Positions 1 through 8,445 are shown, counted from the stretch's first letter. The stretch: DNA of 21,213 nucleotides from Rickettsiales bacterium (GCA_020631295.1 JAHDHN010000015.1:1-21213), one strand, 5' to 3'. Numbers and translations: made by a program. The notes: generated by a model from the sequence alone, not told the origin.

Positions 1-1388
1 TTCACTGCTTCGTTTAGATCTGGATGGCTGTGGCAGGTGCGCGCAATATCTTCTGCACTGGCACCATATACCATGGCCGTTACCGCCTCAGCAATCATCG
101 TGCCTGCTTGTGGCCCAATAATATGCACACCAAGCACGCGGTCTGTGGTTTTATCCGCCAGAATCTTTACAAACCCATCTGTGTTGCCCACAGCGCGCGC
201 ACGGCTATTGGCCATGAACGGGAATTTACCCACATTATAGGCAACGCCCGCCTCTTTCAGCTGCGCTTCGTTTTTACCCACGCTGGCCACCTCTGGCATG
301 GTGTATACCACACCTGGCACCAAGTTATAATCCACATGGCCATGCTGACCGGCCATGAATTCTACTGCAGCCACGCCGTCTTCTTCGGCCTTGTGTGCCA
401 GCATTGGGCCGGCAATCACATCACCAATCGCGTAAATACCCGGTACATTGGTTTCAAAACGCTCATTCACCTGAATGCGGCCACGTTCATCTAGCGCTAC
501 GCCAGATTCTTTTAGGCCAAGGTTAGCGGTATGTGGCTTACGCCCAATCGCCACCAGCACAATGTCCGCCTTCAACTCTTCTGCATCACCGCCTTTGGCT
601 GGCTCCACAGAGAGCGTAACGCCCTTGGCAGAAGATGTTGCACCAGTCACCTTAGAGCTCAGCTTAAACTGCATGCCCTGCTTGGTAAGAATACGGCGGA
701 ATTGCTTGCGCACCTCATCATCCTGCCCAGGCAGAATATCATCCATAAATTCTACCACGGTTACTTCAGCACCCAAGCGGCGCCACACAGAGCCCATCTC
801 CAGGCCAATTACACCGCCACCAATCACTACCAATTTGTTTGGCACCTTGCTGAGCTCTAACGCGCCTGTAGAAGACACAATACGCTTCTCATCAATCTCA
901 ACGCCTGGCAGCTCGGCCACTTCAGAGCCGGTAGCGATCAAAATATTCTTTGTTTTAAGTGACTCCGGCGCACTCACACTGGCCTTGCCGGCTTCTTTAG
1001 ATGGCTTCACTACTACCTCACCTTTGCCCATCACAATCCCGTGACCCACAAAATAACTCACCTTGTTCTTCTTGAACAAATGCTCAATGCCCTTGGTAAG
1101 GTCAGAGACCACATTCTCTTTGCGCGCCATCATGTTCTTTAAATTCAGCTTCACACCGCTTGCATCAATGCCGTGCTGCTCAAAATGCTTGCTGCTTTCT
1201 TCAAACAGCTCACTGGAATGCAACAAGGCTTTGGAAGGAATACAACCCACATTCAAGCAGGTGCCGCCCAGCGTACCGCGCTTTTCCACGCATGCTACCT
1301 TCATGCCCAGCTGGCTTGCACGAATAGCCGCTACATAGCCCGCAGGCCCGCCGCCAATTACCACCAAATCAAACTGATTCTCTGCCAT
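1..1388 (-). CDS. lpdA: dihydrolipoyl dehydrogenase (E3), 3' end cut by window edge
   Basis: FAD- and NAD-dependent E3 subunit that reoxidises dihydrolipoamide in the 2-oxoacid dehydrogenase complexes of the cytoplasm. About 462 residues are visible. The N-terminal FAD-binding motif GGGPAGY lies at residues 12-18, the redox-active disulfide pair is Cys44/Cys49 in GGTCLNVGCIPSK, a second dinucleotide fold shows VVIGGGVIGLE, and the FAD-binding GDV of YAIGDVIAGPMLAH follows. The catalytic His455-Glu460 pair (HSHPDLNEA) sits at the very edge, so only roughly the last ten residues should be missing compared with the usual 465-475. The ATG at 1388 is preceded on the minus strand by GGAAGGA at good spacing. 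The next gene upstream, fadN-like, runs in the same direction 104 bp away, but a candidate separate promoter lies in the gap. Which dehydrogenase complex it serves cannot be told from this window. Confidence 0.96.
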   Translation of the reverse strand, partial: MAENQFDLVVIGGGPAGYVAAIRASQLGMKVACVEKRGTLGGTCLNVGCIPSKALLHSSELFEESSKHFEQHGIDASGVKLNLKNMMARKENVVSDLTKGIEHLFKKNKVSYFVGHGIVMGKGEVVVKPSKEAGKASVSAPESLKTKNILIATGSEVAELPGVEIDEKRIVSSTGALELSKVPNKLVVIGGGVIGLEMGSVWRRLGAEVTVVEFMDDILPGQDDEVRKQFRRILTKQGMQFKLSSKVTGATSSAKGVTLSVEPAKGGDAEELKADIVLVAIGRKPHTANLGLKESGVALDERGRIQVNERFETNVPGIYAIGDVIAGPMLAHKAEEDGVAAVEFMAGQHGHVDYNLVPGVVYTMPEVASVGKNEAQLKEAGVAYNVGKFPFMANSRARAVGNTDGFVKILADKTTDRVLGVHIIGPQAGTMIAEAVTAMVYGASAEDIARTCHSHPDLNEAV

Positions 1389-1429
1389 GATATGTATCCT
1401 TCCCTCTCAGATATAAATATAGTGCGCAC

Positions 1430-1457
1430 GCTATACAATATTGAGCCGGTGGGTCAA
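1430..1457 (-). promoter_or_regulatory. candidate promoter of lpdA
   Basis: On the minus strand a TTGACC -35 box (1452-1457) and a TATAGC -10 box (1430-1435) are separated by 16 bp, about 40 bp before the lpdA start codon. An 8-bp perfect palindrome GTGCGCAC (1422-1429) lies directly downstream, close to the expected transcription start. Boxes were picked by eye; the -10 is only a partial match. Confidence 0.4.
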
Positions 1458-1492
1458 TGTGGTTCTGAGGGGTTTTTGCTTTTGAACTGCAC

Positions 1493-3892
1493 CTAATTCC
1501 GCAGAGGCTTGCCTGTGGCTAGCATATGTTCAATGCGGTCTAGGCTGTCTGTATGCTGCAGCAGCTCCATAAACATTGCACGTTCGAGTTCCAAAATATC
1601 CTGCTCCGATAGCATGCGGCTGGATTTGGTCTCTCCGCCAGACAAGATCCAGGCCAGTTTTTCGGCAATCACCACATCATGCGGTGTGGCCTTGCCCTGC
1701 TTGGCAAAATTATTCACCGCCATTTTGAAGGCCGCGCGCGCTGTGGCACCTGGTAGCGACACTTCTGCTTTTTCTGGCGCAGTGTAGTTTTCTGCCAACT
1801 CCAAGCACAGCGCCTTGGCATCAGGCAATACACGCTCCCGGTTCATGGTAATGCGTGAGGCATCATTCAAAATCAGCATGTCACGTGCTTCCGCGGCAGA
1901 TTTGGCCACTTGCGCGGTCATGATATATTGGAAGGCCGGCGTAATCGCTGCCATGATATTGAAGGATTTGATAAACGGAATGAAGCTAAACATACCGCCC
2001 AGCTTGGCCACGGCATTGCCATCTGTGCGACGCTTGGCAATCTGGCGCAGAATCATCTCCTTGCACCCGCCCCAACCTGGCACAATGCCTACACCTACTT
2101 CTACCAAGCCGGTATAAAGCTCTGCATGCGCATTAACTGCATCGGCATGCAACAACAACTCACAACCACCACCCAACGCCAAGCCGCTCGGCGCTGCCAC
2201 CACCGGGAATGGCGCATATTTGAGGCCCATATACAGATCCTGGCCGCGCTTCACAAATTCTTCTAACATTTTATAGGCCGCCACATTGGCGCCAAAAAGC
2301 CCAAGACCAATATTTGCACCGGCACAGAAATTATCGGCGTCATTACCTACCACCAAGCCTTTATAGCCTTGCGGCACCAGCTCAATCGCAGCCTCAATCA
2401 TGTCAAAGGTCAGCGGATCCACCGTGTTCATTTTAGAGTGATATTCCAGGCACAAAATACCATCACCAATGTCCCACAGGCTGGCAGACGCATTTCTTTT
2501 CACTGGCTTGGCACCACGCTTTTTATCCGCCAGCATCCAGGCATCTGAGGAAGTTGAAATGATGTTGCGCACACCACCGGCTCCCAGCATGGTCACATCC
2601 GCCTCTTGTACCTCATAAAGTGGGTCATCACCGGCTGCGGTTAAAATAGCAGGCACCTCCTCACCGGCTTTTTCGAGTTCTGCTGCCAAGAAGGCTGCAC
2701 CGCTTTGACTGTCATTACCTAATTTATCAATCAACTCAAACGGGCCAAATTTCCAATTATAGCCCAGCTTCATCGCACGATCGATACTGTGAATATCATC
2801 GGCAATTTCGCCCACCAGACTGGCAGCATAAGTCAGCACCTTGCGCATCACTTCCCAGGCATAGTGGCTGCTCTTATGGCTATGCTCAAAAAAGCCGCGC
2901 AGATCCTTCTTTGCCAGCTTCACATTGCTGAGCTTTACTTTGCCTGCATCGGCATACTCACCCGTGGCAAGATTGCGCACCTGCTTTACTTTTTCATCCA
3001 CATCGGGCTTAAGGCGATAGAATCCGCCTTTGCCCTTGCGGCCCGTATAGCCGCTCTCAATCATCTCTTTGATAAATGCATGTTCGGTATAGGCCTGGCA
3101 AAATGCATCATCTTTTGGCAGATTCTCTGCGTAAGACGTTGCGATCAGCGGCAGCAGATCAATACCAATCAGATCCATTAATCCAAACACACCGGTTTTA
3201 GGCACACCAATCGGGCGGCTCAGCACCGCATCGGCCACATTTGGTGCAATGTCTTGCGCAACTGCCTGGTTAATTGCCTCTGTCAGCCAATACGTCCCAA
3301 TGCGGTTGGCAATGAAACCCGGACGGTCATGGCAACGCACCACACCCTTACCCAAGCGCCGATCACCAAATTGGGTAATACGGTCAATCACCGCTTGATC
3401 TGTGTTATCAGACGCCACCAGCTCCAACAGGCGCATGTAGCGCGGCGGGTTGAAGAAATGCGTGATCACAAAGCGTGATTGCAACTCTGGTGATAGTTTC
3501 TCTGTTAAGCGCGCCAGCGGCAAGGTGCTGGTGTTGGAAGACAACACAGCATCCGCCTTCAAATGCGGCGCAATGGAGGCGTAGAGCGATTGCTTGATTT
3601 CCAACTTCTCAATAATCACCTCAATGACCCAATCACACTCCTGCAATTTGGGCAAGTCGTCTTCCAAATTACCAGCTGTAATGCGTTTTAACGCACTTTT
3701 ATGCATCAGTGGCTTTGGGTCTGCTTTTTTGTATTTTTTAATGGCTGCATTGGCCAGCTGGTTTTTATCTTCTGCACCTTCAGGCACAATATCCAGCAAC
3801 AACACTTCTACACCTGCATTGGCCATGTGTGCAGCAATATTGGCGCCCATCACGCCAGAGCCAATCACCGCAACTTTTTGTATCTCACTCAT
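1493..3892 (-). CDS. fadN: FadN-type 3-hydroxyacyl-CoA dehydrogenase / enoyl-CoA hydratase
   Basis: Bifunctional beta-oxidation enzyme of 799 residues that hydrates enoyl-CoA and oxidises L-3-hydroxyacyl-CoA with NAD. The dehydrogenase comes first: the NAD-binding loop GSGVMGANIAAHMANAG is at residues 11-27, SSNTSTLP at 118-125, and the catalytic His145 in HFFNPP. A second dehydrogenase C-terminal-like segment covers about 335-430. The hydratase/crotonase domain begins near 470, with CAGANIGLG at 523-531 and both catalytic glutamates conserved, Glu578 (GGGCE) and Glu598 (LVEVGVGIVPGWGG). This order is the reverse of E. coli FadB/FadJ and matches the Bacillus FadN type, which is the basis of the symbol. 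The ATG at 3892 has AAGGA just upstream. It lies behind the thiolase gene in the same direction, separated by a palindromic repeat, so the two probably form one operon for fatty acid degradation. Confidence 0.9.
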   Translation of the reverse strand: MSEIQKVAVIGSGVMGANIAAHMANAGVEVLLLDIVPEGAEDKNQLANAAIKKYKKADPKPLMHKSALKRITAGNLEDDLPKLQECDWVIEVIIEKLEIKQSLYASIAPHLKADAVLSSNTSTLPLARLTEKLSPELQSRFVITHFFNPPRYMRLLELVASDNTDQAVIDRITQFGDRRLGKGVVRCHDRPGFIANRIGTYWLTEAINQAVAQDIAPNVADAVLSRPIGVPKTGVFGLMDLIGIDLLPLIATSYAENLPKDDAFCQAYTEHAFIKEMIESGYTGRKGKGGFYRLKPDVDEKVKQVRNLATGEYADAGKVKLSNVKLAKKDLRGFFEHSHKSSHYAWEVMRKVLTYAASLVGEIADDIHSIDRAMKLGYNWKFGPFELIDKLGNDSQSGAAFLAAELEKAGEEVPAILTAAGDDPLYEVQEADVTMLGAGGVRNIISTSSDAWMLADKKRGAKPVKRNASASLWDIGDGILCLEYHSKMNTVDPLTFDMIEAAIELVPQGYKGLVVGNDADNFCAGANIGLGLFGANVAAYKMLEEFVKRGQDLYMGLKYAPFPVVAAPSGLALGGGCELLLHADAVNAHAELYTGLVEVGVGIVPGWGGCKEMILRQIAKRRTDGNAVAKLGGMFSFIPFIKSFNIMAAITPAFQYIMTAQVAKSAAEARDMLILNDASRITMNRERVLPDAKALCLELAENYTAPEKAEVSLPGATARAAFKMAVNNFAKQGKATPHDVVIAEKLAWILSGGETKSSRMLSEQDILELERAMFMELLQHTDSLDRIEHMLATGKPLRN

Positions 3893-3916
3893 CTTTCGTC
3901 CTTACTACTATTATCT

Positions 3917-4002
3917 CGTCATGCCACGGCGTGTCCGTGGCATCTCCCGCCACATACCGTGCCCCTCATCAGGAGATCCCACGGACAAGCCGTGGGATGA
4001 CG
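3917..4002. repeat. double-hairpin intergenic repeat, copy A
   Basis: Two perfect 9-bp hairpins, 3921-3943 (loop CGTGT) and 3976-3998 (loop ACAAG), are enclosed by an outer CGTC/GACG pair (3917-3920 with 3999-4002) and carry a short inner CTCC/GGAG pair (3944-3947 with 3972-3975). The same layout occurs at 11321-11400 and 20409-20501, with different stem sequences that remain self-complementary. This copy sits between the thiolase and fadN genes of one likely operon, so it would be transcribed and could act as an mRNA-stabilising or processing hairpin. Dispersed elements of this kind are widespread in alphaproteobacteria; their function is unknown. Confidence 0.85.
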
Positions 4003-4023
4003 GCATTATGTTATTGTTTGAGT

Positions 4024-5148
4024 TCACACCGCCTCCAGCACCGTGGCAACGCCCTGCCCGCCACCAATGCACATAGTAGCCAGCGCGTATTGCTTGCCTT
4101 CACGCGCAAGCAGGCTGGCCGCCTTGCCGGTAATTCGTGCACCGCTGGCACCTAGCGGATGGCCAAGCGCAATAGCACCGCCATCCAGATTCAGCTTGCT
4201 CTCCTCTATGCCCAACTCCTGTATCACTGCCATGGATTGTGCTGAGAATGCTTCATTCAGCTCGATAATATCAATATCCGCCAAGCTAAGGCCCGCACGG
4301 TCCAGCGCCTTTTTCGTGGCACCCACAGGGCCAATGCCCATAATGTCTGGCTTGCAACCCGAAACCGCAATGCTCTTTATCCGTGCCAATTTTGGCAACC
4401 CTTCTTTATCCGCATAGGCCTCACTGGCAATGATGGTAGCCGCACACCCATCAGTCAACGGGCTGGAAGTTGCCGCCGTTACCGTACCGTCTTTATCAAA
4501 CGCCGGAGACAGGCCCGCCAAATCTTTTGCCGTGCTACCTGGGCGAATGCAGCCATCTTCTGCAATGCCATCAATCGGGATAATCTCTTCTGTCAATTTG
4601 CCTGCTGCTTGCGCTGCGGCTGCCTTTTCATGGCTAGCGATCGCAAAGGCTTCCTGGTCTTTGCGTTTGATCTTATAGTCACGTGCTAAATTTTCTGCGG
4701 TAATGCCCATCGACTCATAGGCCTCCGGATAGGCATCAAACAACTCAGGATTCGGCAGCGGGTTAAAGCCTGTCATCGGCACCTGGCTCATCATCTCCAC
4801 ACCGGCAGCAATAAATGCCTCACCCGCACCGGCAGCAATAGCGCCCACCGCATCATGAATGGCCTGCATGGAGGAGCCACAAAAACGGTTCATCGTCACC
4901 CCACCCACAGAAATGGGCAGCTTGGCCAAAAACACCACCAAACGGGCCAAATTCAGACCCTGCTCACCCTCAGGAAAGGCACAGCCAAGCTTTAAGTCTT
5001 CAATATGCTCTGGATTAATACCGGTTTTGGTCACCAGCGATTTGATCACCTCCGCAGCCACATCATCGGCACGATGGTCCTTCAACGCGCCCTTATAGGC
5101 CGGTGTAAACGCCGAACGCCCATATCCCACAATCACTGCCTGCTGCAT
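4024..5148 (-). CDS. fadA: acetyl-CoA C-acyltransferase (beta-ketothiolase)
   Basis: Thiolase of 374 residues that cleaves 3-ketoacyl-CoA with CoA to release acetyl-CoA, the last step of beta-oxidation. The nucleophilic cysteine is Cys90 in NRFCGSSMQAIHDA. NEAFSAQ (about 288-294), GGAIALGHPLGASGARI with His330, and CIGGGQG with Cys360 complete the catalytic set, so the enzyme should be active. Length is close to the usual 380-400. The ATG at 5148 is supported by GGAGTG a few bases upstream on the minus strand and by the normal N-terminus (AVIVGYGRSAF). It is the first gene of a probable two-gene operon with fadN, and a promoter with direct repeats lies upstream. A biosynthetic acetoacetyl-CoA thiolase is the main alternative; the hydroxyacyl-CoA dehydrogenase next door favours degradation. 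Confidence 0.93.
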   Translation of the reverse strand: MQQAVIVGYGRSAFTPAYKGALKDHRADDVAAEVIKSLVTKTGINPEHIEDLKLGCAFPEGEQGLNLARLVVFLAKLPISVGGVTMNRFCGSSMQAIHDAVGAIAAGAGEAFIAAGVEMMSQVPMTGFNPLPNPELFDAYPEAYESMGITAENLARDYKIKRKDQEAFAIASHEKAAAAQAAGKLTEEIIPIDGIAEDGCIRPGSTAKDLAGLSPAFDKDGTVTAATSSPLTDGCAATIIASEAYADKEGLPKLARIKSIAVSGCKPDIMGIGPVGATKKALDRAGLSLADIDIIELNEAFSAQSMAVIQELGIEESKLNLDGGAIALGHPLGASGARITGKAASLLAREGKQYALATMCIGGGQGVATVLEAV

Positions 5149-5181
5149 ATCTTACACTCCTCTAGCATTAGAAGCCTCCGT

Positions 5182-5221
5182 ATTATACATAATGGCCTCT
5201 TTAGCACTCCTAAAAGCACTC
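5182..5221 (-). promoter_or_regulatory. thiolase operon promoter with AGCACTC direct repeats
   Basis: On the minus strand a perfect TATAAT -10 box (5182-5187) lies 34 bp before the thiolase ATG. The expected -35 region has no good TTGACA match but is covered by two direct copies of GAGTGCT (plus strand AGCACTC at 5203-5209 and 5215-5221), repeating every 12 bp. This is the pattern of an activator or repressor site replacing a weak -35 box. The regulator is not identifiable from the sequence. Confidence 0.45.
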
Positions 5222-5339
5222 GCTTTTCAGATTAACATGCGACGCAATCCCATACAAATGAAAAGATACAAACATAACGCATGATTATACACGCTTAAAT
5301 AGAGAATATTAATCTTTATTAAGATTCGAAATAAATATG

Positions 5340-5368
5340 TTGATATATTTTATATTGCATTTTATATT
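5340..5368 (+). promoter_or_regulatory. promoter of the 664-residue orphan gene
   Basis: TTGATA (5340-5345), a 17-bp spacer and TATATT (5363-5368) form a good sigma-70 type promoter about 59 bp before the next start codon. The surrounding 5230-5400 stretch is very AT-rich. A small hairpin AATCTT-TATT-AAGATT (5311-5326) lies just upstream and could be a regulator site. The rest of the 5149-5426 gap holds the divergent thiolase promoter and nothing else that I recognise. Confidence 0.55.
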
Positions 5369-5426
5369 TAGTGCAGATGCATATTTTAATTACCATAGTT
5401 GATGTTCGACATGTGGAGAAGTTCAC

Positions 5427-7421
5427 ATGACTGCAACACCTAAAAAACAGCAAAATACTGTATCATTTGCTGCCACTGATTATGTAGACACAGAGCGCTC
5501 ATCTGTGAATATACGTGATTATACGGATCGTATTTTTGCGGACACCAGTGCTTGGCTTACTACGCTATATTATACCCATAATGTTGGCAGCTTCAAAAAA
5601 CAGGAGTTGTTCAAAAATAATGGCACCACGAATATCATAGACAACCTTATGCGCGCACGTGTCGTAAAGAATGTGATGACAGGAGCTGTGTTCAAAGAGC
5701 TTTTTAGACTGGGATTGCCGCCTACAAAAGCACAATTTGATCGCTTTATGAAAGAAGGCACAACATATTTGCGATTTGATAAAAATCCCAAGCATAAATA
5801 TCTATATGACCTGATCAAAATGCATCATGAAAATGGCACGCTTGAATTTATTGAGACTCCAACAGACCATCAAGATGTGCTTCGCACTCAGTATCAAAGC
5901 ACATTTGCTGATAGCTTTGCGGAAAGAAAACATATGACCACCGAAGCGTTCAGCAATGCTGTGCTCTTTGAGTCCGACCCTGATCTATTTCCTAAAGACC
6001 CAAAGAAAAAAGAACGCGCAAAAGATATCCAAGCATTCAGTGAAAAAATAAACAGCAAAGAATATGGCATGTTTAAAGACTCTGGTGAACTTTCCATTAT
6101 GGATGCCATACGCATGGTAAAGGAAGTGATGGGCTTACGTCTGAAGGCACATATGGTTATCAGCGGCAACCAAGCAAATAAGGATGCCATGCATCGTGGT
6201 TTTTTTCCAAAAGATGACTTAAAAGACCCTGCAAAACGGAAATATATTGGTACAAAACGATACACACCGCATGGTTTCGTAAAACGCCCTGTGGATAATA
6301 TTGAAGGTACAACCGAGTGGCGGAAACAGCCTTTTAAAGCACTTGCGAATAAGGCAGCCAAAAAAATCAAAGGCTTTTTCAATACAAATATTATTACCAC
6401 ATTATTTGGCTTAAATCAACAACCTACCACATTATTTCAATATGACATACGCCGCTTTATGAGCAAAATGATCTATGCAGAAACAACCACAGATCTTCTA
6501 AAATCCATGCAAACACACAATGTCACTGACATGATTATGGGCGGCACTACGTATCTTTTTAAAAATGATGCACCTAATAAAAGTATATTTGAAACATTCC
6601 TCAATACAGCACGTGATGCTATGCGCTATGCTGTTATACCACAAGGAGGCATTACAGGTAGAGTAAGCATTAAAACACATGCAGGCAATCCAACACAAAA
6701 AATACATGAGATTATTTCTGGTGAGAAAAATAACAAATATTACAACAGTAATTTACTCACTCATGCCTTTAAAACACAATATAGGGCACTATCCGATACT
6801 GATATTCAGCATCTTTCCGGCAGTTTCTTAACAACATTAGAGAAGCTTGCAGAAAATAAGCCTGAACTTGCCACTGAAATCGTAGCAATGGAATTATTGC
6901 GATCTGCATTTTATACCAATGCACGCACCAAACAAAATAATTTTACCTCCCTTAAAGAAATGTTTGGGAATATACCTGATACTTTTTACATTCAACGTGC
7001 AAAAAATTATAGCATACAACAAAACACCACATATTATAGAGATATTCTCTTGGGAGAACACGCAAACCCATCTAAGCAATTTAGCGCTGGGCAAAAAAAC
7101 ATAATCTATAATCATATTCACACCATTCTACTTTGTGAGGAGCGCGAAACACAGCTTTCCGCATTGCTAGAAAAAGGTGATTTTATGGGCATTACTTCCC
7201 TTACTATTGATTTTCAGCCTGAACCTACACCACCATTAGAAGTATCATATAGAAATCCAAACCCACCTAAAGAAGGGGCAAAAGAGGTTTCAATTAACAC
7301 TCCCTTTAAAATCCTTCCCAAGGAGCATGCAAACCTTATAAAAGGTGGAAGAAACAATATTAAATCAGGCGCACTAAACCCAGATGAATTAAAAAATACT
7401 GGATATGACCCTATTCGCTAG
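5427..7421 (+). CDS. hypothetical 664-residue protein, AT-rich orphan
   Basis: I do not recognise this protein. It has 664 residues, is hydrophilic and lysine/asparagine/threonine-rich, and shows no signal peptide, no membrane segment and no cysteine-rich motif. A charged stretch PKDPKKKERAKD lies near residues 190-201, and the C-terminal 70 residues are proline-rich (PEPTPPLEVSYRNPNPPKEG) and probably unstructured. The start at 5427 is supported by GGAGAAG 7 bases upstream and a good promoter, so the gene is likely expressed alone. It ends 20 bp from the end of htpX, which points the other way. Its base and codon use is clearly more AT-rich than the neighbouring metabolic genes, consistent with horizontal acquisition. 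A cytosolic protein or a secreted effector are both possible; nothing in the sequence decides between them. Confidence 0.85.
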   Translation: MTATPKKQQNTVSFAATDYVDTERSSVNIRDYTDRIFADTSAWLTTLYYTHNVGSFKKQELFKNNGTTNIIDNLMRARVVKNVMTGAVFKELFRLGLPPTKAQFDRFMKEGTTYLRFDKNPKHKYLYDLIKMHHENGTLEFIETPTDHQDVLRTQYQSTFADSFAERKHMTTEAFSNAVLFESDPDLFPKDPKKKERAKDIQAFSEKINSKEYGMFKDSGELSIMDAIRMVKEVMGLRLKAHMVISGNQANKDAMHRGFFPKDDLKDPAKRKYIGTKRYTPHGFVKRPVDNIEGTTEWRKQPFKALANKAAKKIKGFFNTNIITTLFGLNQQPTTLFQYDIRRFMSKMIYAETTTDLLKSMQTHNVTDMIMGGTTYLFKNDAPNKSIFETFLNTARDAMRYAVIPQGGITGRVSIKTHAGNPTQKIHEIISGEKNNKYYNSNLLTHAFKTQYRALSDTDIQHLSGSFLTTLEKLAENKPELATEIVAMELLRSAFYTNARTKQNNFTSLKEMFGNIPDTFYIQRAKNYSIQQNTTYYRDILLGEHANPSKQFSAGQKNIIYNHIHTILLCEERETQLSALLEKGDFMGITSLTIDFQPEPTPPLEVSYRNPNPPKEGAKEVSINTPFKILPKEHANLIKGGRNNIKSGALNPDELKNTGYDPIR

Positions 7422-7441
7422 ATAGCGTTTTCTATACTTAC

Positions 7442-8281
7442 TTACACCATCGCCTCTAGGCGTCTGATGCGCTCATTCACATCCGGATGCGTAGAGAATA
7501 AGTTTTTTAAACCTGCTGCTTTTAAGGGATTAAAGATAAAGAGATGCGCGCTGGCAGGGTGATGTTCTGCCTCACGGTTGCGCACACGCGTGGCAATGCC
7601 CGAAATTTTGCGCAGCGCATCTGCCAATGCTACCGGATCGCCGCAAATCTCTGCACCACGTTTATCGGCGGCATATTCGCGCGTACGGCTGATCGTCATC
7701 TGCACAATCATGGCTGCAAATGGTGCCAGAAACATAATAAGCATACCGCCCAAAGCACCACCAGCACCGCGCTGATCGGCTGATCGTCCACGCCCACCAC
7801 CAAACATGCGGCCAAAATTGGCCATGGAGCCAATCGCACCTGAGACTGTAGCAGCCACTGTCATAATCAATGTATCGCGGTTTTGAATATGCGCAAGCTC
7901 ATGTGCAATCACACCGCGCAGCTCCGCATCGCTCAAAATCTCCATCAAGCCGGTGGTCACTGCCACCGCAGCATGTTGCGGATTGCGCCCTGTGGCAAAA
8001 GCATTCGGCTGCGGGTTATTCAGCACATAAACCTTAGGCATCGGCAAACCCGCCTTCTCTGCCAGCTCACGCACCATGCTCACTACCTTGCCTGTTTGCA
8101 GCGGCTGTGCACGGTAACGCGCCAGCACCATTTTATCCGAATTATAATAGGCAATAAAGTTGGTAATGCCGGCAAAACCCAGTGCCAGAAGCATGCCCAG
8201 CTGCCCGCCCATGCTGTATCCCACTGTCATGAACAGCGCCACAATACCGGCCATTAACATTGCTGTTTTAGAAAAATTCAT
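7442..8281 (-). CDS. htpX: protease HtpX homolog (membrane zinc metalloprotease)
   Basis: Inner-membrane M48 family zinc protease of 279 residues that degrades damaged membrane proteins under envelope or heat stress. Two N-terminal hydrophobic segments (about 7-25 and 28-46) are followed by the zinc site HELAH at 127-131, with catalytic Glu128, and the third ligand Glu202 in TREYAAD. Further hydrophobic segments lie at about 138-155 and 178-197, and a glycine-rich linker (GGGRGRSADQRGAGG) in between. I place the start at ATG 8281 rather than the in-frame GTG 8290 because AAAGG lies 8 bases before it and the family begins MNFxKTA. The C-terminal RLEAM region matches the usual end, so the gene is complete. 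It is divergent from the dodecin gene and has its own promoter with an operator-like palindrome. Confidence 0.95.
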   Translation of the reverse strand: MNFSKTAMLMAGIVALFMTVGYSMGGQLGMLLALGFAGITNFIAYYNSDKMVLARYRAQPLQTGKVVSMVRELAEKAGLPMPKVYVLNNPQPNAFATGRNPQHAAVAVTTGLMEILSDAELRGVIAHELAHIQNRDTLIMTVAATVSGAIGSMANFGRMFGGGRGRSADQRGAGGALGGMLIMFLAPFAAMIVQMTISRTREYAADKRGAEICGDPVALADALRKISGIATRVRNREAEHHPASAHLFIFNPLKAAGLKNLFSTHPDVNERIRRLEAMV

Positions 8282-8392
8282 CTGTTTCACCTTTCTTTAG
8301 CATCCAATATGGCCCGGACGAACGCATCTGCGTGAGGACTAGCGACCGACTGGGAGCGCAGCCTCAGTGGCGCTTGAACGCTATAAAAAAGA

Positions 8393-8445
8393 GGGCTGTG
8401 CATATATGTACAGCCCAATATAGTTTTTTCAGTGGCGCCTGGCAA
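8393..8445 (-). promoter_or_regulatory. htpX promoter with operator-like palindrome at the start site
   Basis: On the minus strand TTGCCA (8440-8445), a 17-bp spacer and TATATT (8417-8422) make a strong sigma-70 promoter directed at htpX. Immediately downstream, 8393-8416 is a 24-bp near-perfect palindrome (GGGCTGT arm, CATATATG core, ACAGCCC arm) that covers the expected transcription start. A repressor bound there would block initiation. The palindrome also has an A-run to its left and a T-run to its right, so it could alternatively be a bidirectional terminator. Two 10-bp direct repeats TCAGTGGCGC (8364-8373 and 8429-8438) flank it. Confidence 0.55.

Noticed and set aside
24..494. Open frames on the plus strand opposite lpdA, fadN and the thiolase gene
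   Set aside because: They are antisense shadows of clear minus-strand genes, with cysteine- and histidine-rich, low-meaning translations.
5201..5225. CIRCE heat-shock operator (TTAGCACTC half)
   Set aside because: One half matches TTAGCACTC, but the inverted GAGTGCTAA half is missing; the second copy is a direct repeat.
5535..5560. PIN-type nuclease start (DTSAW) in the orphan protein
   Set aside because: The short N-terminal DTSAW resembles PIN domains, but the later acidic residues and overall size do not fit.
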